This document shows positions 27,828-37,059 of a DNA stretch of 64,000 nucleotides, piece by piece. The notes beneath the pieces are model-generated. The model was not told the origin of the DNA, ran no database searches, and saw only the letters and a program-made list of their open reading frames with translations. Every line of letters starts with the position of its first letter. The stretch's first letter is position 1. The translations under genes and the position numbers were made by a program. This DNA comes from Hymenobacter crusticola (GTDB lineage Bacteria > Bacteroidota > Bacteroidia > Cytophagales > Hymenobacteraceae), in NCBI RefSeq assembly GCF_002154225.1, contig NZ_MTSE01000001.1:760281-824280 (forward strand), in the 5' to 3' direction.

Positions 27828-30800
27828 ATGAATCGCACCTTCACTCGTCTTATCTGCTGCTTGCTGCTGCTAAGCTGGCGTGTCGGACTTGCGCAAAGCG
27901 ACCCAAGCGCCTTTCGCTTTGAGCACCTCACCGTCGATCAGGGGCTCTCGCACAGCGACGCCATGGCCGTGGCCCAAGACTCGGCCGGCTTTATCTGGGT
28001 GGGCACCAATCGTGGCCTCGACCGCTACGACGGCTACAGCCTGAAGCAGTACGCCCTGCCTATCAACCCACTCAGTGGTATTTCCGCCAACCGCATCAAG
28101 GTGCTGCACGTGGCTCCCGACGGGCGGCTGTGGGTAGGTACCGAGCGGGCAGGCCTAGGTCTGTATGATGCCGCCGCCGACCGGCTGCTCAACTTCGACG
28201 AACGCCAGGTGCCCGCCCGCTACCAGGCGTTGGTGCGCCGCTTGTCGCAGATTAGCGTGGTGGGCCTAGCTTCCGATCCACGTGGCCGACTATGGGTGGG
28301 CACGCAGAACGAAGGCATGTTTGTGCTGACTTTTGATAAGCAAAACCATCTGACCAGCCTACAACAGTTGTTGGTGCGTGGCAAGAGGTTGAGTGTGAGC
28401 TGCCTGACCAGCGACCCGGAAGGTAAAATATGGTTCGGGACGTACGGCCTAGGTTTGTGCTTTGTTCGACCCGACAGCCAGGCCCTAACGGTAGAAACCA
28501 CGCCGCTGAAGGAAACGGTGCGGGTGCTGCACTGCGACCGGCGCGGCGACCTGTGGATTGGCACCGATCAGCAGGTGCTGTGGGTGAGCAGCGATAATCG
28601 GCGCACCGTGCGCGAGCTTACCGCGCACCCGCAGCCCCAGGTGTACCCTCAGTTGCAGTCACTGATGCTCGATTCATTTGGGCGGCTGTGGGTGGGCACT
28701 ATCTACGGACTGTACGTGTGGGAGGCGGGTGTAGCAACCGGCAAGACCATTCCTTTGCTGCCGAAAACGCCTACGCTGCTACTACCCGAGGACGGGGAGC
28801 CGTTCAGCATCAACTCGGAGCGGGTGCACCAGATCTTCGAGGACCGCAATCAGATCATGTGGCTCTGCGCGTCGGCCGGCGGCCTGAACAAAGTGGATTT
28901 GCGCCAGAAGCCTTTCGGGCGCATTCGGCGGCCCCTTGGTGGGCAAGCCACGCTGCTGAACAACTACGTCAACACCTTATATAAGGAAGAGGGGCGCAAT
29001 ATTCTATGGTTCGGTACGCGCAACGGCGTATCGGGCTACGACCTTACGCACAAGACCTACCGCAACTATCTGAACGAGCAGTGGGTGGGTAATACGCGGG
29101 GCATCGACGTGGCTACCATCTTCCAGACCAGCAACGGCACGCTCTGGTTTGGTACCCGCGGCTACGGTCTGAAAGGCTTGGTTCGCCACGGCGACACGGA
29201 GACGCTGAACTCCTACAACCAACTGCCAAACGGTCTTGATTTCAACAGCAGCTACGTAGAGAGCATGGCCGAAGACCGCTTCGGTACGCTTTGGGTAGCT
29301 ACGTTCTCCTCTGGCCTGGTCCGTTTAAGTCAGGATGGCAACTACCTGGGTTCGTACCGCGCCGGCAGCAGCAGCTTGCCCACCGACCGCTTCACGTACC
29401 TGCTCTACGACAAGCGCCAGGATGTGCTATGGGCCAGTACTGTGGATGAAGGCCTGTTGAAGCTGCGCGTGACGCCCACCTCCGTGAAGCTGCTGAAGCA
29501 GTTCAAGTACACGCCTGGTTCCCAGAATGGCTTGTCGGTCAACTATGTGTGGCCGCTGCTGCTCGATCAGCAAGGGGTACTTTGGATTGGCACCATCGGG
29601 GGGGGCTTGCACCAACTCATCACCGACGCCAAGGGCCACCAAGTAATCAAGCGGTATGCTAAGTGGTTGCCGGAGAGTGATGTAGAGAGCCTGCTAGCCG
29701 ACGACGAAGGGCACCTGTGGATTGGCGGCACGGGCTTGTACCGCTTCACGCCGGCCACCCGCCAGTACCTGCGCTACGACGTAGCCGACGGCTTGCAAAG
29801 CAACTCCTTTAAAATCGGCTCGGCTACGCGTGCCCAGGATGGCACCTTGTACTTCGGCGGCATCAATGGTATCAGCTACTTCCAGCCCCACAGTATTCAG
29901 CCCAATCCGTATGCGCCCGTGGTGCAGATCACGGGCTTGCGCATCGCCAACCAACCCGTAGCTGTGGGCAAGGAGCTAAACGGCCGCGTGGTGCTGACGC
30001 AGCCCCTTTCGCAGCCGCAAAAAGTAACCATTAAGGCGTCGGAGAACGACTTTTCGGTCGAGTTTGTGGGCCTGAACTACGCCAATCCGCAGAAGAACCG
30101 CTACGCGTATCGGCTGGTCGGCTACAACCAGGATTGGGTGTACCCGGCGCCCGGCCAGCGCACGGCTTCTTTCGCCAACCTCCCCGCTGGGCGCTACACC
30201 TTCGAGGTGAAAGCTAGCAATGGCGAAGGCGCCTGGTCGAAGAAAGTGGCCACCATGCAGTTCGACGTACGGGCGCCCTGGTACAAAATCTGGTGGGCCT
30301 ACGTGCTTTACTTTGCCGCTGTGGTAGGGGGCGTGCTGGTGTATCGCCGCATCGAAATGGCGCAGCAGGCGTTGAAAAACCGCCTGGTGCTAGAGCAGTT
30401 CCAGATAGAGAAAGAGAAAGAGCTAACCGACTTAAAGCTAGGTTTCTTCACCAACATCTCGCACGAGCTACGCACCCCACTGACCTTGATCCTAGGGCCG
30501 ATGGAGGAGATTATGCGCAATGCGGGCCCCGTCGTCGACTTGCGCGGCAAGGTGCAGCTCATGCACAAGCAAGCCGTGAAGCTGCTGGACTTAGTAAACC
30601 AACTGCTCGATTTCCGCAAGGTGGAAACCGGCAACGTGCCGTTGCGCGCTAGCCGCAACGATGCGGTAGACTTCTTGCGGGACGTGTACTCGGTGTTTAC
30701 GCTCAAGGCGCAGGAGCATGAGGTTGATTATCGGCTTGAGGTGCCCGCCGAGGCCGTGCTACTCTACTTCGACCGCAGCAAGCTAGAAATCATCTTGACC

Positions 30801-32057
30801 AACTTGCTCGCCAACGCGTTCAAATACACCCGCAACCAAGGCCGGGTGGAGCTAGCCGCTACTGTGGTAGGTACTGCGGAAGGCGAGGCTGTGTACAACG
30901 ATGGTAAGCTTCTCGGTAATTACTTGAGAATAAGCGTGATTGATACAGGGGTAGGCATTAAGGCGTACGAGCTAGACCGCATCTTCGACCCGTACTACCA
31001 AGCCTCGCACACCAACAACCTACGCATGACGGGAACGGGCATTGGCTTGTCGCTGGCCCGGCAGTTTGCCGAGCGCCACGGTGGTCAGCTGCTGGTGACG
31101 AGCACTGTGGGTATGGGTACCACCTTCGAGCTGCGGCTGCCCTTTGGTCAGCAGCACCTGCGCCCCGATGAGATACAGCAGGAGCGCGCCACCCTGCCGC
31201 CAGCCGACGAAGAGCAATTGCTCACCCCGCTGCTCGAAGCCGAAGCGGCACTAGCCGACGAGCCCCCCGCGCCCACCGGACCACCGCGCCTGCTGGTGGT
31301 GGAAGACAACGACGAGGTGCGCCAGTACCTGCAGCACCTCTTCGAGCACGAATACGACGTGACGACGGCCGCTGACGGTATCGAGGGGCTGGAAAAAGCC
31401 CTAGCTCAGCTGCCCGACTTGATTATCAGCGACGTGATGATGCCGCGCAGCGACGGGTTGGAATTGTGCCAGCGCCTCAAGAGCTGCCCCAAAACGGCCC
31501 ATATACCGGTGGTGCTGCTCACGGCTCGCACTGCCGAAACCCACGAGTTGGAGGGCCTAGGTATGGGTGCCGACGACTACATGAGCAAGCCCTTCAATCC
31601 GACACTGCTGCAAGCCAAAGCTGCCACGCTGCTGCGCAATCGGCGAAAGCTGCACGAGTTCTACCAACGTCATATCCTGCTGGAACCCACCGAAATTGTG
31701 GTAGCCGATGCCGACCGCGAGTTCCTGGAAAATGCCATGGCCGTGGTCGAAAAGCACCTCGACGACTCGGAGTTCAGCGTGCAGGTGCTGGTGCGCGAAG
31801 TAGGCATGAGCCAATCAGTGTTTTATCGCCGCATCAAGAGCATCACCGGCCAGACGGTGGTCGAGTTCATTCGGGATGTGCGCATGAAGCGGGCCGCGCA
31901 ATTGCTGGCCCACACCCAGATGCGCGTGTCGGAAGTAGCCTTTCAGGTGGGCATTGAGGATGCGAAGTACTTCCGCAAGGCTTTCCAGAAGATCTTCAAC
32001 GTGTCGCCCTCGGAATACGCCAAGCAACACCGCCAAGCGCGGGTAACGCTAGAGTAG
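27828..32057 (+). CDS. Hybrid two-component system regulator (HTCS)
   Basis: 1409 residues from ATG 27828, where the signal peptide begins ('MNRTFTRLICCLLLLSWRVGLAQ'; the frame is open 42 codons further up). In order: two-component-regulator propeller repeats in the periplasm ('GFIWVGTNRGLDRYDGYSL', many 'LWVGT..GL'), a Y_Y_Y domain (~740-820), one membrane helix ('IWWAYVLYFAAVVGGVLVY'), HisKA with 'FFTNISHELRTPLTLI', HATPase ('GTGIGLSLARQFAERHGG'), a receiver domain with phospho-Asp in 'DLIISDVMMPRSDG' and a C-terminal AraC-type HTH. Known: HTCS proteins sense oligosaccharides and switch on the adjacent polysaccharide genes. Here it sits between the two arms and is read in the direction of the right arm. 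Confidence 0.95.
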   Translation: MNRTFTRLICCLLLLSWRVGLAQSDPSAFRFEHLTVDQGLSHSDAMAVAQDSAGFIWVGTNRGLDRYDGYSLKQYALPINPLSGISANRIKVLHVAPDGRLWVGTERAGLGLYDAAADRLLNFDERQVPARYQALVRRLSQISVVGLASDPRGRLWVGTQNEGMFVLTFDKQNHLTSLQQLLVRGKRLSVSCLTSDPEGKIWFGTYGLGLCFVRPDSQALTVETTPLKETVRVLHCDRRGDLWIGTDQQVLWVSSDNRRTVRELTAHPQPQVYPQLQSLMLDSFGRLWVGTIYGLYVWEAGVATGKTIPLLPKTPTLLLPEDGEPFSINSERVHQIFEDRNQIMWLCASAGGLNKVDLRQKPFGRIRRPLGGQATLLNNYVNTLYKEEGRNILWFGTRNGVSGYDLTHKTYRNYLNEQWVGNTRGIDVATIFQTSNGTLWFGTRGYGLKGLVRHGDTETLNSYNQLPNGLDFNSSYVESMAEDRFGTLWVATFSSGLVRLSQDGNYLGSYRAGSSSLPTDRFTYLLYDKRQDVLWASTVDEGLLKLRVTPTSVKLLKQFKYTPGSQNGLSVNYVWPLLLDQQGVLWIGTIGGGLHQLITDAKGHQVIKRYAKWLPESDVESLLADDEGHLWIGGTGLYRFTPATRQYLRYDVADGLQSNSFKIGSATRAQDGTLYFGGINGISYFQPHSIQPNPYAPVVQITGLRIANQPVAVGKELNGRVVLTQPLSQPQKVTIKASENDFSVEFVGLNYANPQKNRYAYRLVGYNQDWVYPAPGQRTASFANLPAGRYTFEVKASNGEGAWSKKVATMQFDVRAPWYKIWWAYVLYFAAVVGGVLVYRRIEMAQQALKNRLVLEQFQIEKEKELTDLKLGFFTNISHELRTPLTLILGPMEEIMRNAGPVVDLRGKVQLMHKQAVKLLDLVNQLLDFRKVETGNVPLRASRNDAVDFLRDVYSVFTLKAQEHEVDYRLEVPAEAVLLYFDRSKLEIILTNLLANAFKYTRNQGRVELAATVVGTAEGEAVYNDGKLLGNYLRISVIDTGVGIKAYELDRIFDPYYQASHTNNLRMTGTGIGLSLARQFAERHGGQLLVTSTVGMGTTFELRLPFGQQHLRPDEIQQERATLPPADEEQLLTPLLEAEAALADEPPAPTGPPRLLVVEDNDEVRQYLQHLFEHEYDVTTAADGIEGLEKALAQLPDLIISDVMMPRSDGLELCQRLKSCPKTAHIPVVLLTARTAETHELEGLGMGADDYMSKPFNPTLLQAKAATLLRNRRKLHEFYQRHILLEPTEIVVADADREFLENAMAVVEKHLDDSEFSVQVLVREVGMSQSVFYRRIKSITGQTVVEFIRDVRMKRAAQLLAHTQMRVSEVAFQVGIEDAKYFRKAFQKIFNVSPSEYAKQHRQARVTLE

Positions 32058-32276
32058 CGGAGTGAATAGCCGGGCAAGGTACCAGAACAATTACTCAGTC
32101 ACTCAACTACTCGACGAAGTGACCTCGACGAATAATTCCCCGGTATTCTCCCAAATTGCCCCTACGTTTTCCTCGCGTAGTAGCTAGTATTGCAGCTACA
32201 CGTTCGAAGGTCTGTCTCACCCATAACCTAGGTCTATTCACGCCGCACGCTGCTGCTGCACTTCCCGCCCGCTTCT

Positions 32277-33404
32277 ATGCTCGCTCCCTTACGCTTTACC
32301 CGCCGGTTTGCCTGTGGTTTATTGCTCACGTTAGGCCTTAGCCCTATGGGGCAGGCGCAATCTGTCGCCAAAGCCGACCAAGCGGTTTTTAAGCCCAAGT
32401 TCATCAAGCAGCAAATGCTGAAGACGACGCAGTGGCAGCTCGCTCACCCCAAGCACAAGGTAACGGACTGGACCAACGGCGCTTTCTACTCGGGCGTATT
32501 TGCGGCGTACCAAACCACGAAGTCGAAGCTCATTCTGGACTCGCTCATGGCCATGGGCGAGCGAACTAAGTGGATGCCTGACCGCCGCTACGACCACGCC
32601 GACGACATTGCTATCTGCCAGACGTACTTGAACTTGTACCGCCTCAAGAAGGACCGGCGCATGATTGAGCCGACCATTGCAGTGGTGAACAAGTTTCGGC
32701 GGGAGCCGGGCCCGGAAACCCAGCAGCACAACATTGCCTGGTGGTGGTGCGATGCCTTGTTCATGGGGCCGCCCGTTCTGGTTAAGCTAGGGGTTATTCA
32801 GAATCAGCCGGCGTACTTCAGTACCAACGACTCGCTGTACCAGCAAACCTACAAGCTACTTTATAATCAACAGGAACACCTGTTTACGCGCGACGCGGGC
32901 TACCTCTGGAACGAGGCCGGCGAGGGCAGAAAGGAAAGCAACGGCAAACAAGTATTCTGGAGCCGGGGCAACGGCTGGGTGATGGGGGGCCTGGTGCAGA
33001 TCCTGCAAGAGCTACCCAAAGACCACCCGACCCGCAGCTTCTACGTCGAGCTGTTCAAGCAAATGAGCGCCCGCCTGATTCAGCTCCAGCAGCCCGATGG
33101 CCTGTGGCGCTCCAGCTTGCTCGACCCCGCGGCGTACCCCGGCGGGGAGGCGTCGGGTTCGGGCTTCGACTGCTACGCCATGGCCTGGGGCATCAACAAC
33201 GGCGTTTTGGATAAAGCCACCTACCTGCCGGCCGTGCAAAAAGCTTGGATTAGCCTGAACAAGTGCGTATCGGCGGAAGGCCGCGTGGGGTGGGTGCAGC
33301 CCATTGGCGCCGATCCGCGCCGCGACTTTTCGGCCGACAGCTGGGAGGTGTACGGCACCGGCGCCTATCTGCTGGCGGGTTCGGAAGTTATCAAACTCAA
33401 ATAG
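32277..33404 (+). CDS. GH105 unsaturated uronyl hydrolase
   Basis: 375 residues with a signal peptide ('FACGLLLTLGLSPMGQAQ'), so probably periplasmic. Family motifs: 'VTDWTNGAFYSGVFAAYQ', 'RRYDHADDIAICQTYLNLY', 'IAWWWCDALFMGPPVLVKL', 'VFWSRGNGWVMGGLVQIL' and 'EASGSGFDCYAMAWGINNG'. The Asp residues in 'HADD' and 'WCDAL' occupy the catalytic positions of the GH88/GH105 barrel. It removes the unsaturated uronic acid made by lyases. It is the first gene after the HTCS and starts a tight unit with DUF2264 and GH43 (gaps ~28 bases each). Confidence 0.9.
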   Translation: MLAPLRFTRRFACGLLLTLGLSPMGQAQSVAKADQAVFKPKFIKQQMLKTTQWQLAHPKHKVTDWTNGAFYSGVFAAYQTTKSKLILDSLMAMGERTKWMPDRRYDHADDIAICQTYLNLYRLKKDRRMIEPTIAVVNKFRREPGPETQQHNIAWWWCDALFMGPPVLVKLGVIQNQPAYFSTNDSLYQQTYKLLYNQQEHLFTRDAGYLWNEAGEGRKESNGKQVFWSRGNGWVMGGLVQILQELPKDHPTRSFYVELFKQMSARLIQLQQPDGLWRSSLLDPAAYPGGEASGSGFDCYAMAWGINNGVLDKATYLPAVQKAWISLNKCVSAEGRVGWVQPIGADPRRDFSADSWEVYGTGAYLLAGSEVIKLK

Positions 33405-33432
33405 CGCCAGTCAAACCTAGGTGCCTGTGCGC

Positions 33433-34680
33433 ATGAAACGACGTTCTTTTGTTACGGGAGTAGGAGCTAGCTTGTCGGCGCTGGCGCTGCCTAGTGCGGT
33501 GCTGGCAGGTTCAACGGAAAACCTAGCTTTAGCCGCCAAACCCACTGACCGCGACTATTGGCTGACGACGCTGCTGAAAGTGGTGGACCCAGTATTGACG
33601 GCTGCCGCCCAAGGCAAACTGAAAGCTACCATGCCCGTGGAAGCCGCGGCGGGGCAGGAGCAGGGGCGCCGCAACGTGACCTACCTCGAAGCCCTGGGCC
33701 GCACCCTCACCGGGCTGGCGCCGTGGCTGGAACTGGCCGAGGCCCCCGAGCCCGAGCGCGCCCGCCAGCAGCGCTACGCCGAGCTAGCCCGCCAAGCCAT
33801 TGCCCACGCCGTCGACCCACAGTCGCCGGATTTCATGAACTTCACCCAGGGCGGGCAGCCGGTGGTGGATGCCGCCTTTCTGGCGCATGCCCTGCTGCGG
33901 GCGCCCACCCAGCTCTGGACCAAGCTGCCGGAAGCCACGCAGAAGCAGCTCGTGCAGGCCCTGCAAAGCAGCCGCGTGATTAAGCCCGTGTACAGCAACT
34001 GGCTGTTGTTCAGTGGTATCATTGAGGCGGCGCTGCTCAAGTTCACCGGCAGTGGCGACCTGATGCGCATGGATTATGCCATCAAGGAGCACCTAACCTG
34101 GTACAAGGGCGACGGCACCTACGGCGACGGCCCCGACTTCCACTGGGACTACTACAACAGCTACGTTATTCAGCCCATGTTGCTCGACGTGGTGGGGACG
34201 CTGGTGGCGGCGGGCAAGGAAAGCAAAGAATTGCTAGAACGGCTGCGCGCCCGCGCCCGCCGCTACGCCGTGGTGCAAGAGCGTCTCGTTGGGCCCGATG
34301 GTTCGTTTGCAGCGTTTGGTCGGTCGTTGGCGTACCGATGCGGAGCGTTTCAGCACCTAGCCCAAGTGGCTTTGCAGCAGCAACTTCCCCCCGAGCTGCC
34401 AGCTGGACAAGTACGCAGCGCCCTCACCGCCGTCATTCGCCGCACCATGGAGCCGAAGGGCACCTTTGATGCGAAGGGGTGGCTGCAAATCGGCTTGTGC
34501 GGACACCAACCTAGCATTGGCGAAAGCTACATTTCCACGGGCAGCTTGTACTTGTGCACATCGGCGTTTCTGACCCTCGGTTTGCCCGCTTCTGATGCCT
34601 TTTGGGCCAGCCCAGCCCAGGACTGGACGGCCAAGAAGATCTGGTCGGGGCAGGACGTAAAAACCGACCACGCGTTGTAA
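33433..34680 (+). CDS. DUF2264 family protein (short form, Tat-like signal)
   Basis: 415 residues from ATG 33433. The N-terminus 'MKRRSFVTGVGASLSALALP' looks like a twin-arginine export signal (RRSFV then a mild hydrophobic core). The whole mature protein is the DUF2264 barrel: 'FTQGGQPVVDAAFLAHALL', 'YSNWLLFSGIIEAALLKF', 'YKGDGTYGDGPDFHWDYYNSY', 'VGPDGSFAAFGRSLAYRCGAF' and 'CGHQPSIGESYISTGSLYLC'. It lacks the C-terminal beta domain of the paralogue at 21148-23253. A glucuronidase-type role is inferred from family and context. The short gap (28 bases) to GH105 supports an operon. Confidence 0.85.
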   Translation: MKRRSFVTGVGASLSALALPSAVLAGSTENLALAAKPTDRDYWLTTLLKVVDPVLTAAAQGKLKATMPVEAAAGQEQGRRNVTYLEALGRTLTGLAPWLELAEAPEPERARQQRYAELARQAIAHAVDPQSPDFMNFTQGGQPVVDAAFLAHALLRAPTQLWTKLPEATQKQLVQALQSSRVIKPVYSNWLLFSGIIEAALLKFTGSGDLMRMDYAIKEHLTWYKGDGTYGDGPDFHWDYYNSYVIQPMLLDVVGTLVAAGKESKELLERLRARARRYAVVQERLVGPDGSFAAFGRSLAYRCGAFQHLAQVALQQQLPPELPAGQVRSALTAVIRRTMEPKGTFDAKGWLQIGLCGHQPSIGESYISTGSLYLCTSAFLTLGLPASDAFWASPAQDWTAKKIWSGQDVKTDHAL

Positions 34681-34707
34681 CTAGGCGCCTTCTTTCCAAC
34701 CGCCCTT

Positions 34708-35664
34708 ATGTTCATTACGAAACAACTCGGCGCCGCGGCGCTCTTTCTGCTCACGGCGCTTCCTAGCTTCGCCCAAACCCCGCTCAAGAAAAACGAAGTG
34801 CTGCTGTTTGCTTACTTCAAGGGCAACGGCGAGGACGGCCTGCACCTAGCTTCCAGCGCCGACGGCTACACCTGGACGTCGCTCAACAACGACAAGTCGT
34901 ACCTCGCGCCTACCGTGTCGAAGGACAAGCTCATGCGCGACCCCTGCATCATCCGGGGCAAGGACGGGCGCTTCCACATGGTCTGGACGACGAGCTGGAA
35001 GGACCGCGGCCTAGGTCACGCCAGCTCCACCGACCTCGTGCACTGGACTGAGCAGCAAGACGTGCCCGTGATGATGCACGAGGCTACCGCCAAGAACGTG
35101 TGGGCCCCGGAAATAACCTACGACGCGCAGAAAGATCAGTACCTGATCTACTGGGCCACCACCATTCCCGGCCGTTTTCCGCAGGGTGAAACCGCCGTGG
35201 AAGGCGGCAACAATCACCGCATCTACTACACCACCACGAAGGATTTCAAAACCTTTTCGCCAGCGCAAGTGCTGTATGACCAGGGTTTTAATGTGATTGA
35301 CGCCACTATTCAGCCGGCCGGCAAGCGCTACGTGATGTTTCTGAAAGACGAAACCCGCGAGCCGGTGCAGAAGAACCTGCGCGTAGCCTTTGCCGACCAA
35401 GCTACTGGCCCGTACAGCAAGCCTTCCGAGCCCATCACCGGCAAGTACTGGGCAGAAGGTCCCACGGCCATTAACCTTGGTAGCCAGTGGCTTGTGTACT
35501 TCGATAAGTATACCGAGCACAAGTACGGCGCCGTCGCCTCCACCGATCTAGAGCATTGGACCGACGTATCCGACAAGGTGCAATTCCCGAAAGGCACCCG
35601 CCACGGCACGGTGCTGCGCATCACCAAGAAAGAGCTAGCCCGCCTGACCAACCCGAGCAAGTAA
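34708..35664 (+). CDS. GH43-like glycoside hydrolase
   Basis: 318 residues with a signal peptide ('LGAAALFLLTALPSFAQ'). The five-bladed propeller pattern of GH43/GH-F enzymes is visible: 'LMRDPCIIRGKDGRFHMVWT', 'KNVWAPEITYDAQKDQYLIYW', 'VIDATIQPAGKRYVMFLKDE' and 'YWAEGPTAINLGSQWLVYFD' (the likely acid Glu). Such enzymes remove arabinofuranosyl or related terminal sugars. It is third in the right arm after DUF2264 (gap 27) and is followed by a strong terminator, which marks the end of the operon. Confidence 0.85.
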   Translation: MFITKQLGAAALFLLTALPSFAQTPLKKNEVLLFAYFKGNGEDGLHLASSADGYTWTSLNNDKSYLAPTVSKDKLMRDPCIIRGKDGRFHMVWTTSWKDRGLGHASSTDLVHWTEQQDVPVMMHEATAKNVWAPEITYDAQKDQYLIYWATTIPGRFPQGETAVEGGNNHRIYYTTTKDFKTFSPAQVLYDQGFNVIDATIQPAGKRYVMFLKDETREPVQKNLRVAFADQATGPYSKPSEPITGKYWAEGPTAINLGSQWLVYFDKYTEHKYGAVASTDLEHWTDVSDKVQFPKGTRHGTVLRITKKELARLTNPSK

Positions 35665-35683
35665 AGGCGTCTGCCTAGATGCA

Positions 35684-35743
35684 AAAGCCTAGGTCCTGCT
35701 TTCTCCGCGGCGTTCGTGCGGATGAAACCAGGGCCTAGGCTTT
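35684..35743 (+). terminator. Terminator of the right-arm operon
   Basis: A 15-bp stem with one mismatch (AAAGCCTAGGTCCTG / CAGGGCCTAGGCTTT) followed by GTTTATT, 20 bases after the GH43-like stop. The 30-base loop is long, but the stem and T-rich tail are convincing. Confidence 0.65.
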
Positions 35744-35917
35744 GTTTATTCAGGTGAAATCTGAAAAGCTAGCTACCAATACGTTAGATCAAAAACAGAA
35801 GCCCCAGCTAGTTGAGCAGAAAACTACCCGGAGCGCCCGCTGTGGTTTGTAGTAGCTGGTACCTAGCTTTTCAGAAAGTGTCCGCTGAGAAAATGGAAAG
35901 GTTAATTTCAGAACGGC

Positions 35918-36018
35918 GTAGAGACGCAACACTTTGCGTCTCGTCGTTGCGGATGTTGTTTACCTAGGTTATGCTGGATGATCGTTCAAGGAGGAGACGC
36001 GAAGTGTCGCGTCTCTAC
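35918..36018. repeat. Inverted-repeat element family A, copy 2
   Basis: 101 bases with 25-base arms (35918-35942, 35994-36018; two differences between arms) and the family's inner segment CGTTGCGGATGTTGTTTACC. It also contains GATGATCGTTCAA (35977-35989), identical to 17219-17231 in the other repeat family. It lies between two genes that converge, just past the right-arm terminator. Confidence 0.85.
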
Positions 36019-36032
36019 ATTGTGGGGGCCGC

Positions 36033-36914
36033 CTAAAACTTCAGCGTCTTCGGTAAGTACTTGGCCACTAAGTTCTCATAGTACGGCCGCAACTCGTTCC
36101 AATCGGGAGGGGTGGGGGCTTTGGAGTAGAGGTCGTAGGGGTTGAAGAGCTGCACCCACTTGAACATCTCGTGGTCGTGGGCATCCATGAGGTGGTCGTA
36201 GGCGTTTTCGCGGTGTTGGGGGTAGAAGGAATGGTAGCGCAGCATGTACAAGGCCGGCTCGGGTAGGTGGTCCTTCACCATGTGGTACACGTACTCGTCG
36301 TGGCCCCACGACAGGTGCACGTTGCGCAGGCCACAGTTGGGCTCGTACACGCCGTATTTGGTGTTGTAGCGCGGGTCGTAGGTGTCGGGGTTGTGCTCGA
36401 AAAACTCCGGGTACACGATTTTGTCGGAGAAAGCGCAACCCACTGGGAATGTGTCGCCTACCACGGCCCACTGCGCCTCGCCGAACAAGCACAGTACCTT
36501 ACCCATGTCGTGCAACAGGCCCACCAGCACAAACCAATCGGGGTGGCCGTCTTGCCGAATGGCCTCTGCGGTTTGGAGCAGGTGTTGGAGCTGGTCGAGG
36601 TCCGTGTCGGGGTCGGAGTCGTCCACGAGTTGGTTCAGGAACACGAAAGCATCCCAGACGGGCATTTCGCGCTTATTGAAGGCCAAAAACTCCCGCTTTT
36701 TGCCGAGCACAAAATCGTAGGTTTGGTACTGGTGGTTGAGGCGGTAAAACTCGCGCACCGAGTCGCGGGCGGGCGCCTCATAGTTGCGGTAGGCTTCGGT
36801 GTCGCGGCCCTGGGCAATGCTCTCGGGGTCGGGGTAACGGTCCAGCAGGTTTTCCTCCCACTGTTCGATGTTTTCGAGCGGGTGTTTTTCGGCGGTACTC
36901 GCGGTGTTTTTCAT
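36033..36914 (-). CDS. Inositol oxygenase (MIOX) family protein
   Basis: 293 residues, close to the 285 of animal MIOX. The di-iron HD-type fold is recognisable: '[20 protein letters not shown]' (His-Asp metal pair), '[20 protein letters not shown]', '[22 protein letters not shown]' and '[17 protein letters not shown]', with the N-terminal '[13 protein letters not shown]' lid segment. MIOX oxidises myo-inositol to D-glucuronate in the cytoplasm. It is divergent from a LacI regulator across a 20-bp perfect operator, so repression by that regulator is likely. Glucuronate is also the expected product of the neighbouring glycan locus, which may explain the placement. Confidence 0.92.
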   Translation of the reverse strand: MKNTASTAEKHPLENIEQWEENLLDRYPDPESIAQGRDTEAYRNYEAPARDSVREFYRLNHQYQTYDFVLGKKREFLAFNKREMPVWDAFVFLNQLVDDSDPDTDLDQLQHLLQTAEAIRQDGHPDWFVLVGLLHDMGKVLCLFGEAQWAVVGDTFPVGCAFSDKIVYPEFFEHNPDTYDPRYNTKYGVYEPNCGLRNVHLSWGHDEYVYHMVKDHLPEPALYMLRYHSFYPQHRENAYDHLMDAHDHEMFKWVQLFNPYDLYSKAPTPPDWNELRPYYENLVAKYLPKTLKF

Positions 36915-37001
36915 AGAGCCTCAAAGAGTTAGCGATGAATGACGTTACCTGCCAAAAATGCGCTTTCTTCGAGGCGTTTACGGCCAAAGGCGTAACTTTC
37001 T

Positions 37002-37021
37002 TTACGCAAGCGCTTGCGTAA
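37002..37021. promoter_or_regulatory. LacI-family operator
   Basis: TTACGCAAGCGCTTGCGTAA is a perfect 20-bp palindrome with the central CG typical of LacI-family operators, 38 bases before the regulator's ATG and 87 bases before the inositol oxygenase ATG. A weaker, related inverted pair (GTTTACG...CGTAAC) lies at 36976-36996. Confidence 0.75.
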
Positions 37022-37059
37022 CTGCCCTGCCGACCCCACCCCGTGCCCGCTGATCCTGT

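Noticed and set aside
36267..36932. 221-codon open frame antisense to inositol oxygenase
   Set aside because: Val/His-rich shadow of a conserved gene; no start context or domain.
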